Below, in pieces: positions 51,088 to 60,498 of a DNA stretch of 64,000 nt (positions within the stretch are counted from its first letter, which is position 1; each line of letters begins with the position of its first letter). This DNA comes from Paenibacillus_F sp047238265. Lineage in GTDB: Bacteria > Bacillota > Bacilli > Paenibacillales > NBRC-103111. A model generated the notes under the pieces. That model saw only the letters and a list, made by a program, of their open reading frames with translations. It made no database searches and was not told the DNA's origin. Location of the stretch: the NCBI RefSeq assembly GCF_047238265.1, contig NZ_JBDFMM010000001.1:310001-374000 (forward strand). The letters run 5' to 3'. The position numbers were made by a program, and so were the translations under genes.

Positions 51088-51951
51088 TTATTTCATCCCC
51101 GAAATCGAATAGTTGTCGATGATGTACTTCTGGAAGATGGCGAAAATGATCAGAATCGGCACGACCATAAAGGCGGAACCGGCCATCTGCAGGGCGAAGT
51201 TGCTGTCATACTGGCCTTTCAGCAGCGACAAGCCGACGGACAGCGTGTACAGCTTCTCGTCGTTGGCGATAATGAGCGGCCAGAGGAAGCTGTTCCAGCC
51301 CGCGATGAAGGTCAGGATCGCCTGCACCGACAAGATCGGCTTGGAGATCGGCAGCACGATCTGAGCGAAGGTGCGCAGCTCGCTGGCTCCGTCAAGCCGG
51401 GTCGCTTCCAGCAGTTCGTCCGGAATCGTGGACATGAACTGGCGGAACAGGAAGACGCCGAACGCTCCGACGAGGCCGGGCAGCACAACGCCGACCAGCG
51501 TGTTCGTCAGCTCGATGGAGTTCAGGATCAGATACACGGGAATCATCGTGACCTGTCCGGGAATCATCATCGTGGCGAGCACGAGGTAGAAAAGACCTTC
51601 GCGACCCTTGAAGCGGTATTTGGCGAAGCCGAAGCCCGCCATCGCGTTCAGGAACAGGCCGACGAAGGAGAAGAGCACGACGATCAGGGTGTTTTTCAAG
51701 TAGACACCGAAATTCATCCGTTCGAACAGGTTTTTGAAGTTTTCCATCGTAAACGTCTCGGGAAACAGGGTGGGCGGAATACGCAGCACTTCACTTTCCG
51801 GTTTGAACGCCGACAGAATCATCCAAACGAACGGAATGAGGAAGACGATGCCGCCCAAGGCCAGCAGGACAAATACGAGTCCTTGGAAAAAGGGGCTCGA
51901 TCCCGATGTCCCTGCGCCAGCCGGACGTAATTTTGCAGCTTTTGCAGCCAT
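51088..51951 (-). CDS. Sugar ABC transporter permease (MalG-like)
   Basis: A 287-residue CUT1 permease with six membrane helices. The EAA loop reads ELLEATRLDGASELRTFAQIVLPISKP (about 195-221), where the ATPase docks. It is the last gene of the binding protein-permease-permease unit; no ATPase gene is present, so a shared ATPase (MsmX/MsmK type) encoded elsewhere is expected. Substrate is inferred from the neighbouring GH94/GH3 genes as beta-1,2-gluco-oligosaccharides. Confidence 0.92.
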   Translation of the reverse strand: MAAKAAKLRPAGAGTSGSSPFFQGLVFVLLALGGIVFLIPFVWMILSAFKPESEVLRIPPTLFPETFTMENFKNLFERMNFGVYLKNTLIVVLFSFVGLFLNAMAGFGFAKYRFKGREGLFYLVLATMMIPGQVTMIPVYLILNSIELTNTLVGVVLPGLVGAFGVFLFRQFMSTIPDELLEATRLDGASELRTFAQIVLPISKPILSVQAILTFIAGWNSFLWPLIIANDEKLYTLSVGLSLLKGQYDSNFALQMAGSAFMVVPILIIFAIFQKYIIDNYSISGMK

Positions 51952-51971
51952 AAGCTTTTCCTCCGTTCTTT

Positions 51972-52859
51972 TTACATGTCCGTATCTTTATTCTGAAGCC
52001 GGAATTGAATGAGCGTAATAATGATGATGGCGACGAACAGAACGAACGAACCCGCCGCGGCGTAACCGAAGTTGCTGAGCTTGAAGCCGTTGTTGTAGAT
52101 GAACAGAGCCACGGACGTAGTGCCGTCCAGCGGTCCGCCCTGCGTCATGACGAACGGTTCTTCGAAAAATTGCAGCCAGCCGATCATGGTCGTGATGGAT
52201 ACGAAGAAAATGGCGAAACGCAGCATTGGAACGGTAATATGGATCATTTGCTTCCAGGTGCTGGCCCCGTCGAGCTGGGCCGCTTCGTAATACGTTTTCG
52301 GAATGCCCTGAAGAGCGGCGACGAAAATAATCATGTTCAGACCTACCGCCCGCCACAAGGCGAGAAGGATCAGGGAAATTTTCGCGATCAGAGGATCGGT
52401 CAGCCATGGAACTTTATCGAAGCCGGCCGATTCCAGCACGTAGTTGAACAGACCGAACGCCGGGTTGTACAAATAGCTCCAGACGACAGCTACCGCGACT
52501 ACGTTGGTAACGGAAGGGAGGTAGTAAATGACCCGGAATGCTTTAAAAACGCGGGAGGCTCCGTAATTGATCAGCAGCGCGATGCCGAGCGATAAAATAA
52601 CGACGCAAGGAACCCCGATAATCACGTAAAAAAGAGTGTTCGTAATCGATTTGATAAAAATCGGGTCCTGCAGGACACTGATATAGTTTTTGAAGCCGAT
52701 GAAATTGATGTTGGAGTAATCGGCCAGACCCGCGAGATCCATATCGGTGAAACTGATAATGAGCGCAATAAAGATCGGCAGCAGCGAGAAAACCGTGAGC
52801 AGGATCAGAGTCGGCGCAATAAAAAAGTACGGTGCTTTGCTGTTGCTGAAGCCCTTCAT
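51972..52859 (-). CDS. Sugar ABC transporter permease (MalF-like)
   Basis: A 295-residue CUT1 permease with six membrane helices. The EAA loop reads YYEAAQLDGASTWKQMIHITVPMLRF (about 195-220). It lies 20 bases before the MalG-like gene and 111 bases after the binding-protein gene. Forms the heterodimeric channel with the MalG-like subunit. Confidence 0.92.
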   Translation of the reverse strand: MKGFSNSKAPYFFIAPTLILLTVFSLLPIFIALIISFTDMDLAGLADYSNINFIGFKNYISVLQDPIFIKSITNTLFYVIIGVPCVVILSLGIALLINYGASRVFKAFRVIYYLPSVTNVVAVAVVWSYLYNPAFGLFNYVLESAGFDKVPWLTDPLIAKISLILLALWRAVGLNMIIFVAALQGIPKTYYEAAQLDGASTWKQMIHITVPMLRFAIFFVSITTMIGWLQFFEEPFVMTQGGPLDGTTSVALFIYNNGFKLSNFGYAAAGSFVLFVAIIIITLIQFRLQNKDTDM

Positions 52860-52970
52860 CTCATGTCCCTTCTTTCACTGTCGTCCAGCCCGGTTAAAAA
52901 GGATGGACCGTTAATAGCCGGACCGGCCCCTGCGGGCCGGCCGGCTTCGGGTTATTTTCCGTCCGTGCGG

Positions 52971-54230
52971 TTACTTGTTCAAAATTTGCTGAGCCTGCTT
53001 ATTGAAGGCATCCAGCTCCGGTTTTACTTCCGCCTGGCCGCGGTAGATGCGTTCAAAGCTTTTCAGGTAAGCCTGGGCGATTTCTTCCCACGGTTTGATC
53101 ATCGGCATCGGCTCGGAAGCTTTCATCTGCTCGCCGATCACTTTATAGTTCGGATCTTCCTTCAGAACAGGGTCTTCCCATGCTTTCTTGGCCGCAGGCA
53201 TCGACTGCGTCATTTCGAGCCATTTTAGCTGGGTTTCCGGTTTGCTCATATAGGCCAGGAATTTCATCGCTTCTTCTTTATGCTCCGTATGCTGGAACAC
53301 CGACAAGTTGGAGCCGCCCAGCGCGGAAATGTTGTTTTCTTTCTTCGGAAGGACGGCCGTGGCCCATTTGCCCTTCAGATCGGGTGCTTTGTCGTTGATA
53401 AGCTTAACCATCCACGGTCCGCTGATGAACATGGGCACAATACCGTCTCCGCTCAAGCCCTGAACGGCGTCGATACCGAGATCCTTCGGAGCCGAACCGT
53501 TTTTGAAGAAGCTGTTGAGATACTCTACGGCTTCAACGAACTGCGGCTGATCGAACAAAGGCTGCTTGCCGTCCAGCAGCTTGGAGCCGTTTTGACGGGC
53601 GAACATGAAAGTCAGGGACTGCTCTTTCGGATCGAGCGAGATGCCATACTTGCCGCTGCCGCGTTTGGTCAGCTTCTGGGCCGCGTCCTGAAGCTCTTCC
53701 CACGTTTTCGGCGCCTCGTTATAGCCTGCCTCTTTCAGAAGATCCGTGCGGTAGTAAAGGACGCGGGTATCGATATACCAAGGTACGCCTACCGTTTTAT
53801 CCTCATATTTGGTCGTTTGAATCGAGCCGGGATAGAAATTGTCTTCTTTGATTTCGGGATATTTGTCCGTCATCGGTTTGAGGTCCATCAATGCGCCTGC
53901 CGCCGCGAATTCCGGAATCCAGGTCGTTCCCATCTGCAGAACGTCCGGACCCTTCTTGGAAGCGACCGCCGTCAGCAGCTTATCGTGAGCCGAAGCCCAA
54001 GGCAGTGCCTGCACGTTGATTTTGATGTTCGGATTATCTTTCTCGAACTGTTCCGCGATTTTCGGAAGGGATTTCGCTTCTTCACCCATTCCCCATACAT
54101 TCAGCGTCACTTTTCCTCCGGATTCTCCGCTGCCTTTCTCGCCGCCTGCGCCGCTTCCTCCGCAACCCGATAGAACACTTGTCAAAAGAACCGTAGTCGC
54201 AATCCCTGCCGCCCAATTTTTCCGTTTCAT
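52971..54230 (-). CDS. Extracellular sugar-binding lipoprotein
   Basis: A 419-residue substrate-binding protein of ABC importer class CUT1. The lipobox is LSGC (Cys about 23), followed by a Gly/Ser linker and the two-lobe fold (VTLNVWGMGEEAKSLPKIAEQFEKDNPNIKINVQALPW). First gene of the minus-strand import unit; a LacI operator and promoter lie just upstream. It corresponds in context to the sophorooligosaccharide-binding protein of Listeria innocua, where a GH3 and a GH94 gene are neighbours. Specificity is therefore inferred. Confidence 0.9.
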   Translation of the reverse strand: MKRKNWAAGIATTVLLTSVLSGCGGSGAGGEKGSGESGGKVTLNVWGMGEEAKSLPKIAEQFEKDNPNIKINVQALPWASAHDKLLTAVASKKGPDVLQMGTTWIPEFAAAGALMDLKPMTDKYPEIKEDNFYPGSIQTTKYEDKTVGVPWYIDTRVLYYRTDLLKEAGYNEAPKTWEELQDAAQKLTKRGSGKYGISLDPKEQSLTFMFARQNGSKLLDGKQPLFDQPQFVEAVEYLNSFFKNGSAPKDLGIDAVQGLSGDGIVPMFISGPWMVKLINDKAPDLKGKWATAVLPKKENNISALGGSNLSVFQHTEHKEEAMKFLAYMSKPETQLKWLEMTQSMPAAKKAWEDPVLKEDPNYKVIGEQMKASEPMPMIKPWEEIAQAYLKSFERIYRGQAEVKPELDAFNKQAQQILNK

Positions 54231-54311
54231 ACTGTCTGCCTCCCGTAGGAATCCTTATTATGGTGATAGTTTACCCTTAATCGTAAAGGTTAAATGGTAG
54301 ATGAAAAACAA

Positions 54312-54358
54312 TCGAAACGTTTCGAAATCATTATAAAACATCCTGGAACCGTATTCAA
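54312..54358 (-). promoter_or_regulatory. Promoter and LacI operator of the ABC genes
   Basis: On the minus strand, TTGAAT (54358-54353), 17 bases, TATAAT (54335-54330), and a perfect 14-base palindrome TCGAAACGTTTCGA (54325-54312) at the transcription start. Confidence 0.85.
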
Positions 54359-54418
54359 GTTCTATTTCAAAGGTCCATTAAACGCTTACAAAATCCTATT
54401 TACCTTGAAGATTTCCGT

Positions 54419-54476
54419 TTGACTTCATTCAAAAAGGAGGGTTATAATTCAAATCAAAGAAAATCGAAACGTTTCA
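54419..54476 (+). promoter_or_regulatory. Promoter and LacI operator of the GH3-GH94 genes
   Basis: TTGACT (54419-54424), 18 bases, TATAAT (54443-54448), then the operator TCGAAACGTTTCA (54464-54476) downstream. The operator is nearly identical to that of the divergent ABC genes. Confidence 0.85.
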
Positions 54477-54579
54477 CTTCTCGTTTTATGTAAGCATTTG
54501 CGGAGTGCTCAGGCACTCGTGCCCACTAAAACTTCTATAAGAAAAAGCAAGAAAAAAATCTGCGCGAGGAGGCGGCGGT

Positions 54580-56739
54580 ATGACGGAAGAACAGCTGCTG
54601 GCTAGGATGAAGGAAATGACGCTGGAGGAAAAAATCGCTCAGCTGCTGCAGCTGGCGGGTCCTTTTTTTGAAGGGGCGGACGGGCAGATTACCGGCCCCA
54701 TGGCTTCCATGGGCATCACCGGCGAGATGACGGCTCACGCGGGCTCCGTCCTGGGAGTATCCGGCGCCGGGCAGGTCAAGGCGGTCCAGGAAGCTAACCT
54801 GCGCGGCAGACCAAAAGCGATTCCGCTGCTGTTTATGGCGGACGTCGTGCACGGATACCGGACGATCTTCCCGGTACCGCTGGCCATCGGCTGCTCCTGG
54901 GATATGGAGCTGGCCGAGAAAAGCGCGGAAATCGCCGCAAGAGAAGCCGCCGTATCCGGCGTGCACGTGACTTTCGCCCCGATGGCGGACCTGGTGCGCG
55001 ATCCCCGCTGGGGACGCGTAATGGAATCTACGGGGGAAGATCCGTACCTGAACGGCGAATACGCGCGGGCTTTCGTGCGCGGATTCCAGGGCGCGGACCT
55101 GACCGGCGATAAGGAGCGGGTGGCGGCCTGCGTCAAGCATTTCGCCGCCTACGGGGCGGGGGAAGGCGGCCGTGATTACAACACCGTGGATATGTCTGAG
55201 CGCCAGCTCCGGGAGCAGTATCTGCCCGCTTACAAGGCCGCTCTGGAGGAAGGCTGCGAGATGGTCATGACGTCCTTCAATACCGTGGACGGTATTCCGG
55301 CCAGCGGCAACAAACGCCTCATGCGCGATCTGCTGCGCGGGGAATGGAACTTCGACGGCGTTCTGATCTCCGACTGGGGAGCCGTCAAGGAACTGATTCC
55401 GCACGGAACCGCCGCGGATGAAGCCGAAGCCGCCCGCCGGGCGATCGAGGCGGGCGTCGATATCGAGATGATGACCGCGTGCTACGTGCATCATCTCCCG
55501 GCGCTAGTCGCTTCGGGGGAAGTCGACGAAGCGCTCATCGACGAAGGCGTACTCCGCATTCTGCGGCTCAAACAGAAGCTCGGCTTGTTTGACGATCCTT
55601 ACCGCGGCGCGGATGAAGAGCGCGAGCGGGAAGTGGTGCTCTGCGCGGAACACCGCAGAGCGGCAAAAGAGCTGGCGCAGAAATCGTGCGTTCTGCTCAA
55701 GAACGAAGGCGTTCTGCCGCTGAAGCCGGACCGCAGCATCGCCCTGATCGGCCCGTTCGCCGAGAGCGGCGACATCCTCGGGCCGTGGTCGTGGCTCGGC
55801 TCGCAGGACGAAGCGGTGCCGCTGGCCGCCGGCCTGGCGGCGCACACCGATCCGTCCCGGATCGCCGTTGCGGAAGGCTGCGGCATCGACAGCGGCACGC
55901 CGGAGCAGACCGCGGCCGCGCTGGAAGCGGCACGGGGCGCCGATGTCATCGTGCTGGCGCTGGGCGAGCACTCCGGCATGAGCGGCGAGGCTTGCAGCCG
56001 CGGCGACATCCGGCTGCCGGAAGCGCAGCTGAGGCTTGTCGCCGAGCTGCGCACGCTCGGCAAGCCGATGGCGGCCGTGCTGTTCAACGGCCGGCCGCTC
56101 GACCTGCACGGCCTGATCGATCAGACGGACGCCGTGCTGGAGGCCTGGTTCCCGGGCACCGAAGGGGGCGCGGCGATCGCCGATCTGCTCTTCGGCCGGG
56201 CGAACCCGTCCGGAAGGCTGTCCATGAGCTTCCCTTACAGCGTGGGACAGGTGCCGGTCTATTACAATCACTTTAATACGGGAAGGCCCAAAGATGCGCA
56301 GGACGCCCAGGAACATTACGTTTCCAAATATCTGGATATTCCCAACGAGCCTTTGCTTCCTTTCGGGTTCGGTTTAAGCTACACGACCTTCGTCTACGAC
56401 ACTCCGACACTTGACTCGGCAAGCATGACGGCGGAGAAGCCGCTGACGGTACGTGTCAACGTGACCAATACGGGAGAAACCACGGGAGAAGAAGTCGTCC
56501 AGCTGTATATACGTGACCTGTCGGGTGAGGTTGTCCGTCCGGTCAAAGAGTTGAAGGCATACCGGAAAGTATTGCTGAAGCCGGGCGAAAAAGCCGAGGT
56601 CCGGTTCGACTTGACCGAAGAACAGCTCCGTTACCATCATTCCGACCTGAGTTTTGCAAGCGATCCGGGAGAGTTTGCCGTCTTCGTCGGCCCGAACAGC
56701 CGTGATACCGCAGAGCTCCGGTTCCGACTAACGAAGTAA
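54580..56739 (+). CDS. GH3 beta-glucosidase (sophorose-type, BglX-like)
   Basis: A 719-residue family 3 glycoside hydrolase. The catalytic nucleophile region reads GVLISDWGAVKEL (Asp about 266), the N-terminal barrel contains PRWGRVMESTGEDPYL, and the C-terminal domain ends in a fibronectin III-like module (about 620-715). No signal peptide, so it acts inside the cell on imported oligosaccharides. It follows the LacI-controlled promoter, precedes the GH94 phosphorylase by 21 bases, and mirrors the Listeria GH3 of the sophorooligosaccharide operon. Specificity for beta-1,2 linkages is inferred from context. Confidence 0.9.
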   Translation: MTEEQLLARMKEMTLEEKIAQLLQLAGPFFEGADGQITGPMASMGITGEMTAHAGSVLGVSGAGQVKAVQEANLRGRPKAIPLLFMADVVHGYRTIFPVPLAIGCSWDMELAEKSAEIAAREAAVSGVHVTFAPMADLVRDPRWGRVMESTGEDPYLNGEYARAFVRGFQGADLTGDKERVAACVKHFAAYGAGEGGRDYNTVDMSERQLREQYLPAYKAALEEGCEMVMTSFNTVDGIPASGNKRLMRDLLRGEWNFDGVLISDWGAVKELIPHGTAADEAEAARRAIEAGVDIEMMTACYVHHLPALVASGEVDEALIDEGVLRILRLKQKLGLFDDPYRGADEEREREVVLCAEHRRAAKELAQKSCVLLKNEGVLPLKPDRSIALIGPFAESGDILGPWSWLGSQDEAVPLAAGLAAHTDPSRIAVAEGCGIDSGTPEQTAAALEAARGADVIVLALGEHSGMSGEACSRGDIRLPEAQLRLVAELRTLGKPMAAVLFNGRPLDLHGLIDQTDAVLEAWFPGTEGGAAIADLLFGRANPSGRLSMSFPYSVGQVPVYYNHFNTGRPKDAQDAQEHYVSKYLDIPNEPLLPFGFGLSYTTFVYDTPTLDSASMTAEKPLTVRVNVTNTGETTGEEVVQLYIRDLSGEVVRPVKELKAYRKVLLKPGEKAEVRFDLTEEQLRYHHSDLSFASDPGEFAVFVGPNSRDTAELRFRLTK

Positions 56740-56760
56740 AGAAAGCGAGTGAACATCACC

Positions 56761-59700
56761 ATGACCCAGTTGAAGGATCGGTCGTACCAACTGAAATCGG
56801 GCAGCCTGCAATTCTCTTTCCTGAACAGCGGAGATATCAGAGAAGTTGTTTCCGGTTCGACCCTGATCAACCAGTGGATCGGAAACCCGCTGGACGGCTC
56901 CATGAACAACCTGTATCTGCGTTTGCACCGTGAAGAGGGCATTGAGGCGTTTCCTCTGCTTGGCATCCGTTCCGGCAGCCTTATGAGACGGAAAAACTCC
57001 GGCTTCGTTTGGAACGGAGAGGTTGAAGGCATAGCCTACGAAGTCACGTTTACGCTGACTCCGCAAAATATCTGGTTTTGGGACGTACTGATTACGGGAG
57101 GCGCCGGAGACACTCCGGTTGATATTCTGTACGGCCAGGATCTCGGTCTCGCCGATAGAGGGGCGGTACGGAGCAACGAAGCGTACATGTCCCAATATAT
57201 CGATCACAGCGTTTACGGGGACGAAAAGCGCGGGTATGTCGTCTGTTCGAGACAGAATCAGCCGCAGGGCGGAGCTTTTCCGTATGTGCAGCAGGGATCG
57301 CTGACCGGAGCGGAAGGATACTCCACGGACGGCTTCCAATTTTACGGGCTTTCCTATAAAGAAACGGACCGGCCGGAAGCTTTGACTCGTCCTCATCTGG
57401 CAAATGAGATTTATCAGTACGAGTTTGCCTACACGGCACTGCAATCCGGCCGGGTCATTCCGGGAGCGGAACCGGTTCGGTTCGTTTTTTACGGACTGTT
57501 CAAAGAAAACCATCCCGAAGCCGTTACTGCCCTAGAGTTCACTGAGGAAGTTTCCGCCGCTTGGGAGCAGGCCGAAGCTTTGAACACGGCTGTGGGCGGC
57601 GGTGGCAGCGGCACTGGCACCGGTACCGCGAGCGGCACCGTCACCAGCTCCGACAGCGACACCAACAGCAACACCAACAGCGATACCAACAGCAATAGCG
57701 ACAACAACACCAACACCAACAGCAACAGCAACACCAACACCAACACCAACACCAACACCAACACCAATAGCGACACCAGCTCCGTCACCGTCGCCGCAAG
57801 CGGCTCTACGGCTCTTGAGCCGGTGCGTTTGGCGAGCGATATCGGAGCGCCGCTTACCGGACTCACGATGACCGCGGATGAGGTAGACGGATATTTTCCC
57901 GACCGTCATCTGGAAGAATCGCTGGAGGGGGAGCTGCTTTCCTTTTTTACGATGACAAACGAACACGTCGTGCTGAAAGCGAAGGAGCTCCGCGTGGAGC
58001 GTCCGCACGGCCATATTCTGATGAGCGGGGATAATGCCCGGCTCCGGGAAGCCGTTTTGACGTCGACCGCTTACATGTACGGGGTGTTCAATTCCCAGCT
58101 AACCGTGGGCAATACGTCGTTTAACAAAATGTTGACGAACGCCCGTAATGCACTCAACGTCTCCAAAACTTCGGGGCAGCGCATATATATCGAAACCGGC
58201 GGGAAGTACCGTCTGCTGACGATGCCGTCCCTGTTCGAAATCGGGTTCAACTACACCCGCTGGTACTATAAACTGGCCGATGACACGGTCATTGTAACCG
58301 GCTTTACGGCGGCGGATGCGCCGGAGATTCGTCTCCAGCTCCGTTCGGCGGGGGGCAAAGCTTACCGGTACCTGGTGACTCATCAGGTTTCGATGAACAA
58401 CAACGAGTACGAAGCGCCGTTTCATCTGTCGGTACAAGAAGACGGCCGGACGCTTACGTTCACGGCGGATGCGGTCTCGGACAGTGCCCAGGTATGGCCG
58501 GATCTCACCTACCGCATGCAGGTCACGGGAGCTCCCGTCCGGTTGACGGACGAAACGCGTCTTGCGCCGAACGCGGAGCGGGGTTCCGCTTCCCTGGCCG
58601 TGCTGGAGCTGGGGGAAAGCTCTGCCTGGAGCATGACCGTCCAAGGTCTTTTGCGCGGGGAGGAGCAGGCGTTTGCGGACCGGGAAGCGGATTCGGAAGC
58701 GGAGCTTTACCGTGCCTTCCTCGGAAAAGTCATGAACGGCTTCCACTTGTACCGGGCCGGCGGCGGGAACGACCCGGAGCTGGCGAAAACGAACGTGCTT
58801 GCCTGGTGGTACACGCACAACATGCTCGTTCATTATTCGGTTCCGCACGGTCTGGAACAGTACGGCGGAGCGGCATGGGGGACGCGGGACGTATGCCAGG
58901 GACCGACCGAATATTTCCTGGCGACGGGAAAATACGGCGAAGTCCGGGACATTATCCGGACCGTGTTTTCCCATCAGTTCGAAGACGACGGCAGCTGGCC
59001 GCAGTGGTTCATGTTTGACCGGTATTCCTGCATCCAGCAGGAAGAAAGCCACGGAGACGTCATCGTCTGGCCTCTGAAGGTGCTCGCGGATTATTTAAGC
59101 GCCACCGGGGATATCTCCATCCTGGACGAGCAGCTTCCGTATACGCGGCGCCACGGGGGAGATTTCACGGAAGAGACCGCTTCTCTGCTGGAGCATGCCG
59201 TCAAGGAAATCGGCTACATCCGCAGCCATTTCCTGCACGACACCCATCTGTCCTCCTACGGGGACGGAGACTGGGACGACACCCTTCAGCCGGCTAACGC
59301 CCAGCTGAAGCAGTTTATGGTCAGCTCCTGGACCGTATCGCTGACCTACCAGGTCTTCCGCCGGCTGTCCGGCGTGCTGGCGGACAGCCACGGCGCCTTG
59401 GCGGCGGAGCTGCGCGGCATGGCGGACGGCATCCAGGCCGATTACATGCGCTATATGCTGCCGTCCGAAGAGTCCGTGATCCCCGGCTTCTTGTACTTGG
59501 AGGAGCCCGGCAATGCCGAGAAGATGCTCCATCCGGAGGATACGAAGACAGGGATCACCTACCGGCTGCTGCCGATGACGCGCAGCATGATCAGCGAGCT
59601 GCTGACGCCGGAGCAGGCGGAAGCCCATTACCGCCTCATTAAGGCGGAAATGTACTGCCCGGACGGCGTCCGCCTTATGAACCGGCCCGCGAATTACGCG

Positions 59701-60339
59701 GGTGGCGTCAGCACGAACTTCAAGCGTGCCGAGCAGGCCGCGAACTTCGGCCGTGAAGTCGGCCTCCAGTATGTGCACGCCCATATCCGCTACGTTGAAG
59801 CGATGGCGAAGCTGGGTAAGACCGGCGAAGTGTGGCGCGGGCTCCAGATGATCAACCCCGTCCGTCTTCAGGATGTGGTACCGAATGCGGAACTCCGCCA
59901 GAGCAACGCATACTTCAGCAGTTCCGACGGGAAGTTCAGCACGCGCTACGAGGCGCAGGAGCGCTTTAACGAGCTGCGCAGCGGCAGCGTGCCGGTCAAA
60001 GGCGGCTGGAGAATATACTCCAGCGGCCCCGGAATTTACATGAACCAGCTTATTTCGAACGGTCTCGGCATCCGGATGGACGCCGGAAATCTCGTTGTGG
60101 ACCCTGTGCTGGGCGAGGAGCTGGACGGTCTTTGCTTCCAGTTCCGCATTCTGGAGCGGCCGGTGACCTTCGTGTACCACCTGAGCGGCCGTGAAGTTTC
60201 CCGCGTCACGATAAACGGACACGAAGCGTCCGCCGAGAGACTGCACAACCGCTACCGGACCGGGGGACTCCGCCTGAGCGGCGGGCAGCTGGAAAGCCTT
60301 ACGGCGGAAGGGCCGAACGTGATCGAGATTTACAGCTGA
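56761..60339 (+). CDS. GH94 1,2-beta-oligoglucan phosphorylase with low-complexity insert
   Basis: An enzyme of about 1,192 residues that phosphorolyses beta-1,2-gluco-oligosaccharides to glucose 1-phosphate and a shortened chain. The family-like stretches are AAWGTRDVCQGPTEYFLATGKYG, WPQWFMFDRYSCIQQEESHGDVIVWPLKV, YGDGDWDDTLQPAN (catalytic Asp candidate) and GGWRIYSSGPGIYMNQLISNGLGIR, closely similar to the Listeria innocua SOGP. About 70 residues of Gly/Ser/Thr/Asn low complexity (about 278-348, DNA hexamer AACACC-like) are inserted in the N-terminal half. ATG 56761 is preferred over GTG 56749; neither has a strong site. Confidence 0.9.
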   Translation: MTQLKDRSYQLKSGSLQFSFLNSGDIREVVSGSTLINQWIGNPLDGSMNNLYLRLHREEGIEAFPLLGIRSGSLMRRKNSGFVWNGEVEGIAYEVTFTLTPQNIWFWDVLITGGAGDTPVDILYGQDLGLADRGAVRSNEAYMSQYIDHSVYGDEKRGYVVCSRQNQPQGGAFPYVQQGSLTGAEGYSTDGFQFYGLSYKETDRPEALTRPHLANEIYQYEFAYTALQSGRVIPGAEPVRFVFYGLFKENHPEAVTALEFTEEVSAAWEQAEALNTAVGGGGSGTGTGTASGTVTSSDSDTNSNTNSDTNSNSDNNTNTNSNSNTNTNTNTNTNTNSDTSSVTVAASGSTALEPVRLASDIGAPLTGLTMTADEVDGYFPDRHLEESLEGELLSFFTMTNEHVVLKAKELRVERPHGHILMSGDNARLREAVLTSTAYMYGVFNSQLTVGNTSFNKMLTNARNALNVSKTSGQRIYIETGGKYRLLTMPSLFEIGFNYTRWYYKLADDTVIVTGFTAADAPEIRLQLRSAGGKAYRYLVTHQVSMNNNEYEAPFHLSVQEDGRTLTFTADAVSDSAQVWPDLTYRMQVTGAPVRLTDETRLAPNAERGSASLAVLELGESSAWSMTVQGLLRGEEQAFADREADSEAELYRAFLGKVMNGFHLYRAGGGNDPELAKTNVLAWWYTHNMLVHYSVPHGLEQYGGAAWGTRDVCQGPTEYFLATGKYGEVRDIIRTVFSHQFEDDGSWPQWFMFDRYSCIQQEESHGDVIVWPLKVLADYLSATGDISILDEQLPYTRRHGGDFTEETASLLEHAVKEIGYIRSHFLHDTHLSSYGDGDWDDTLQPANAQLKQFMVSSWTVSLTYQVFRRLSGVLADSHGALAAELRGMADGIQADYMRYMLPSEESVIPGFLYLEEPGNAEKMLHPEDTKTGITYRLLPMTRSMISELLTPEQAEAHYRLIKAEMYCPDGVRLMNRPANYAGGVSTNFKRAEQAANFGREVGLQYVHAHIRYVEAMAKLGKTGEVWRGLQMINPVRLQDVVPNAELRQSNAYFSSSDGKFSTRYEAQERFNELRSGSVPVKGGWRIYSSGPGIYMNQLISNGLGIRMDAGNLVVDPVLGEELDGLCFQFRILERPVTFVYHLSGREVSRVTINGHEASAERLHNRYRTGGLRLSGGQLESLTAEGPNVIEIYS
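57597..57800 (+). repeat. AACACC-type microsatellite inside the GH94 gene
   Basis: Tandem hexanucleotide units (AACACC, with AACAGC variants) encode alternating Asn and Thr/Ser residues; the densest run is about 57700-57760. Unit length is a multiple of three, so length changes keep the frame. Confidence 0.9.
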
Positions 60340-60498
60340 ACGGAGGCGAAAGGCGATCTTCACGGATCGCCCTTTTGCATCTCTTTTACGAGTTCATTTA
60401 ATGGTATAGTAAATAAATAGAAGCGTGAGTACGGAGTGTGAGAAGGTTATACGAAACCAGAGAATACAGCGAATGCAACAAGGTTAGGAGCGAGAATA

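Noticed and set aside
54580..56739. GH3 gene as NagZ (beta-N-acetylglucosaminidase) for the MurNAc locus
   Set aside because: It lacks the NagZ His-Asp loop pattern, has a BglX-like C-terminal FN3 module and is co-transcribed with the GH94 phosphorylase under LacI operators.
57489..58014. Antisense frames made of Val/Leu repeats over the GH94 insert
   Set aside because: Complement of the AACACC microsatellite.
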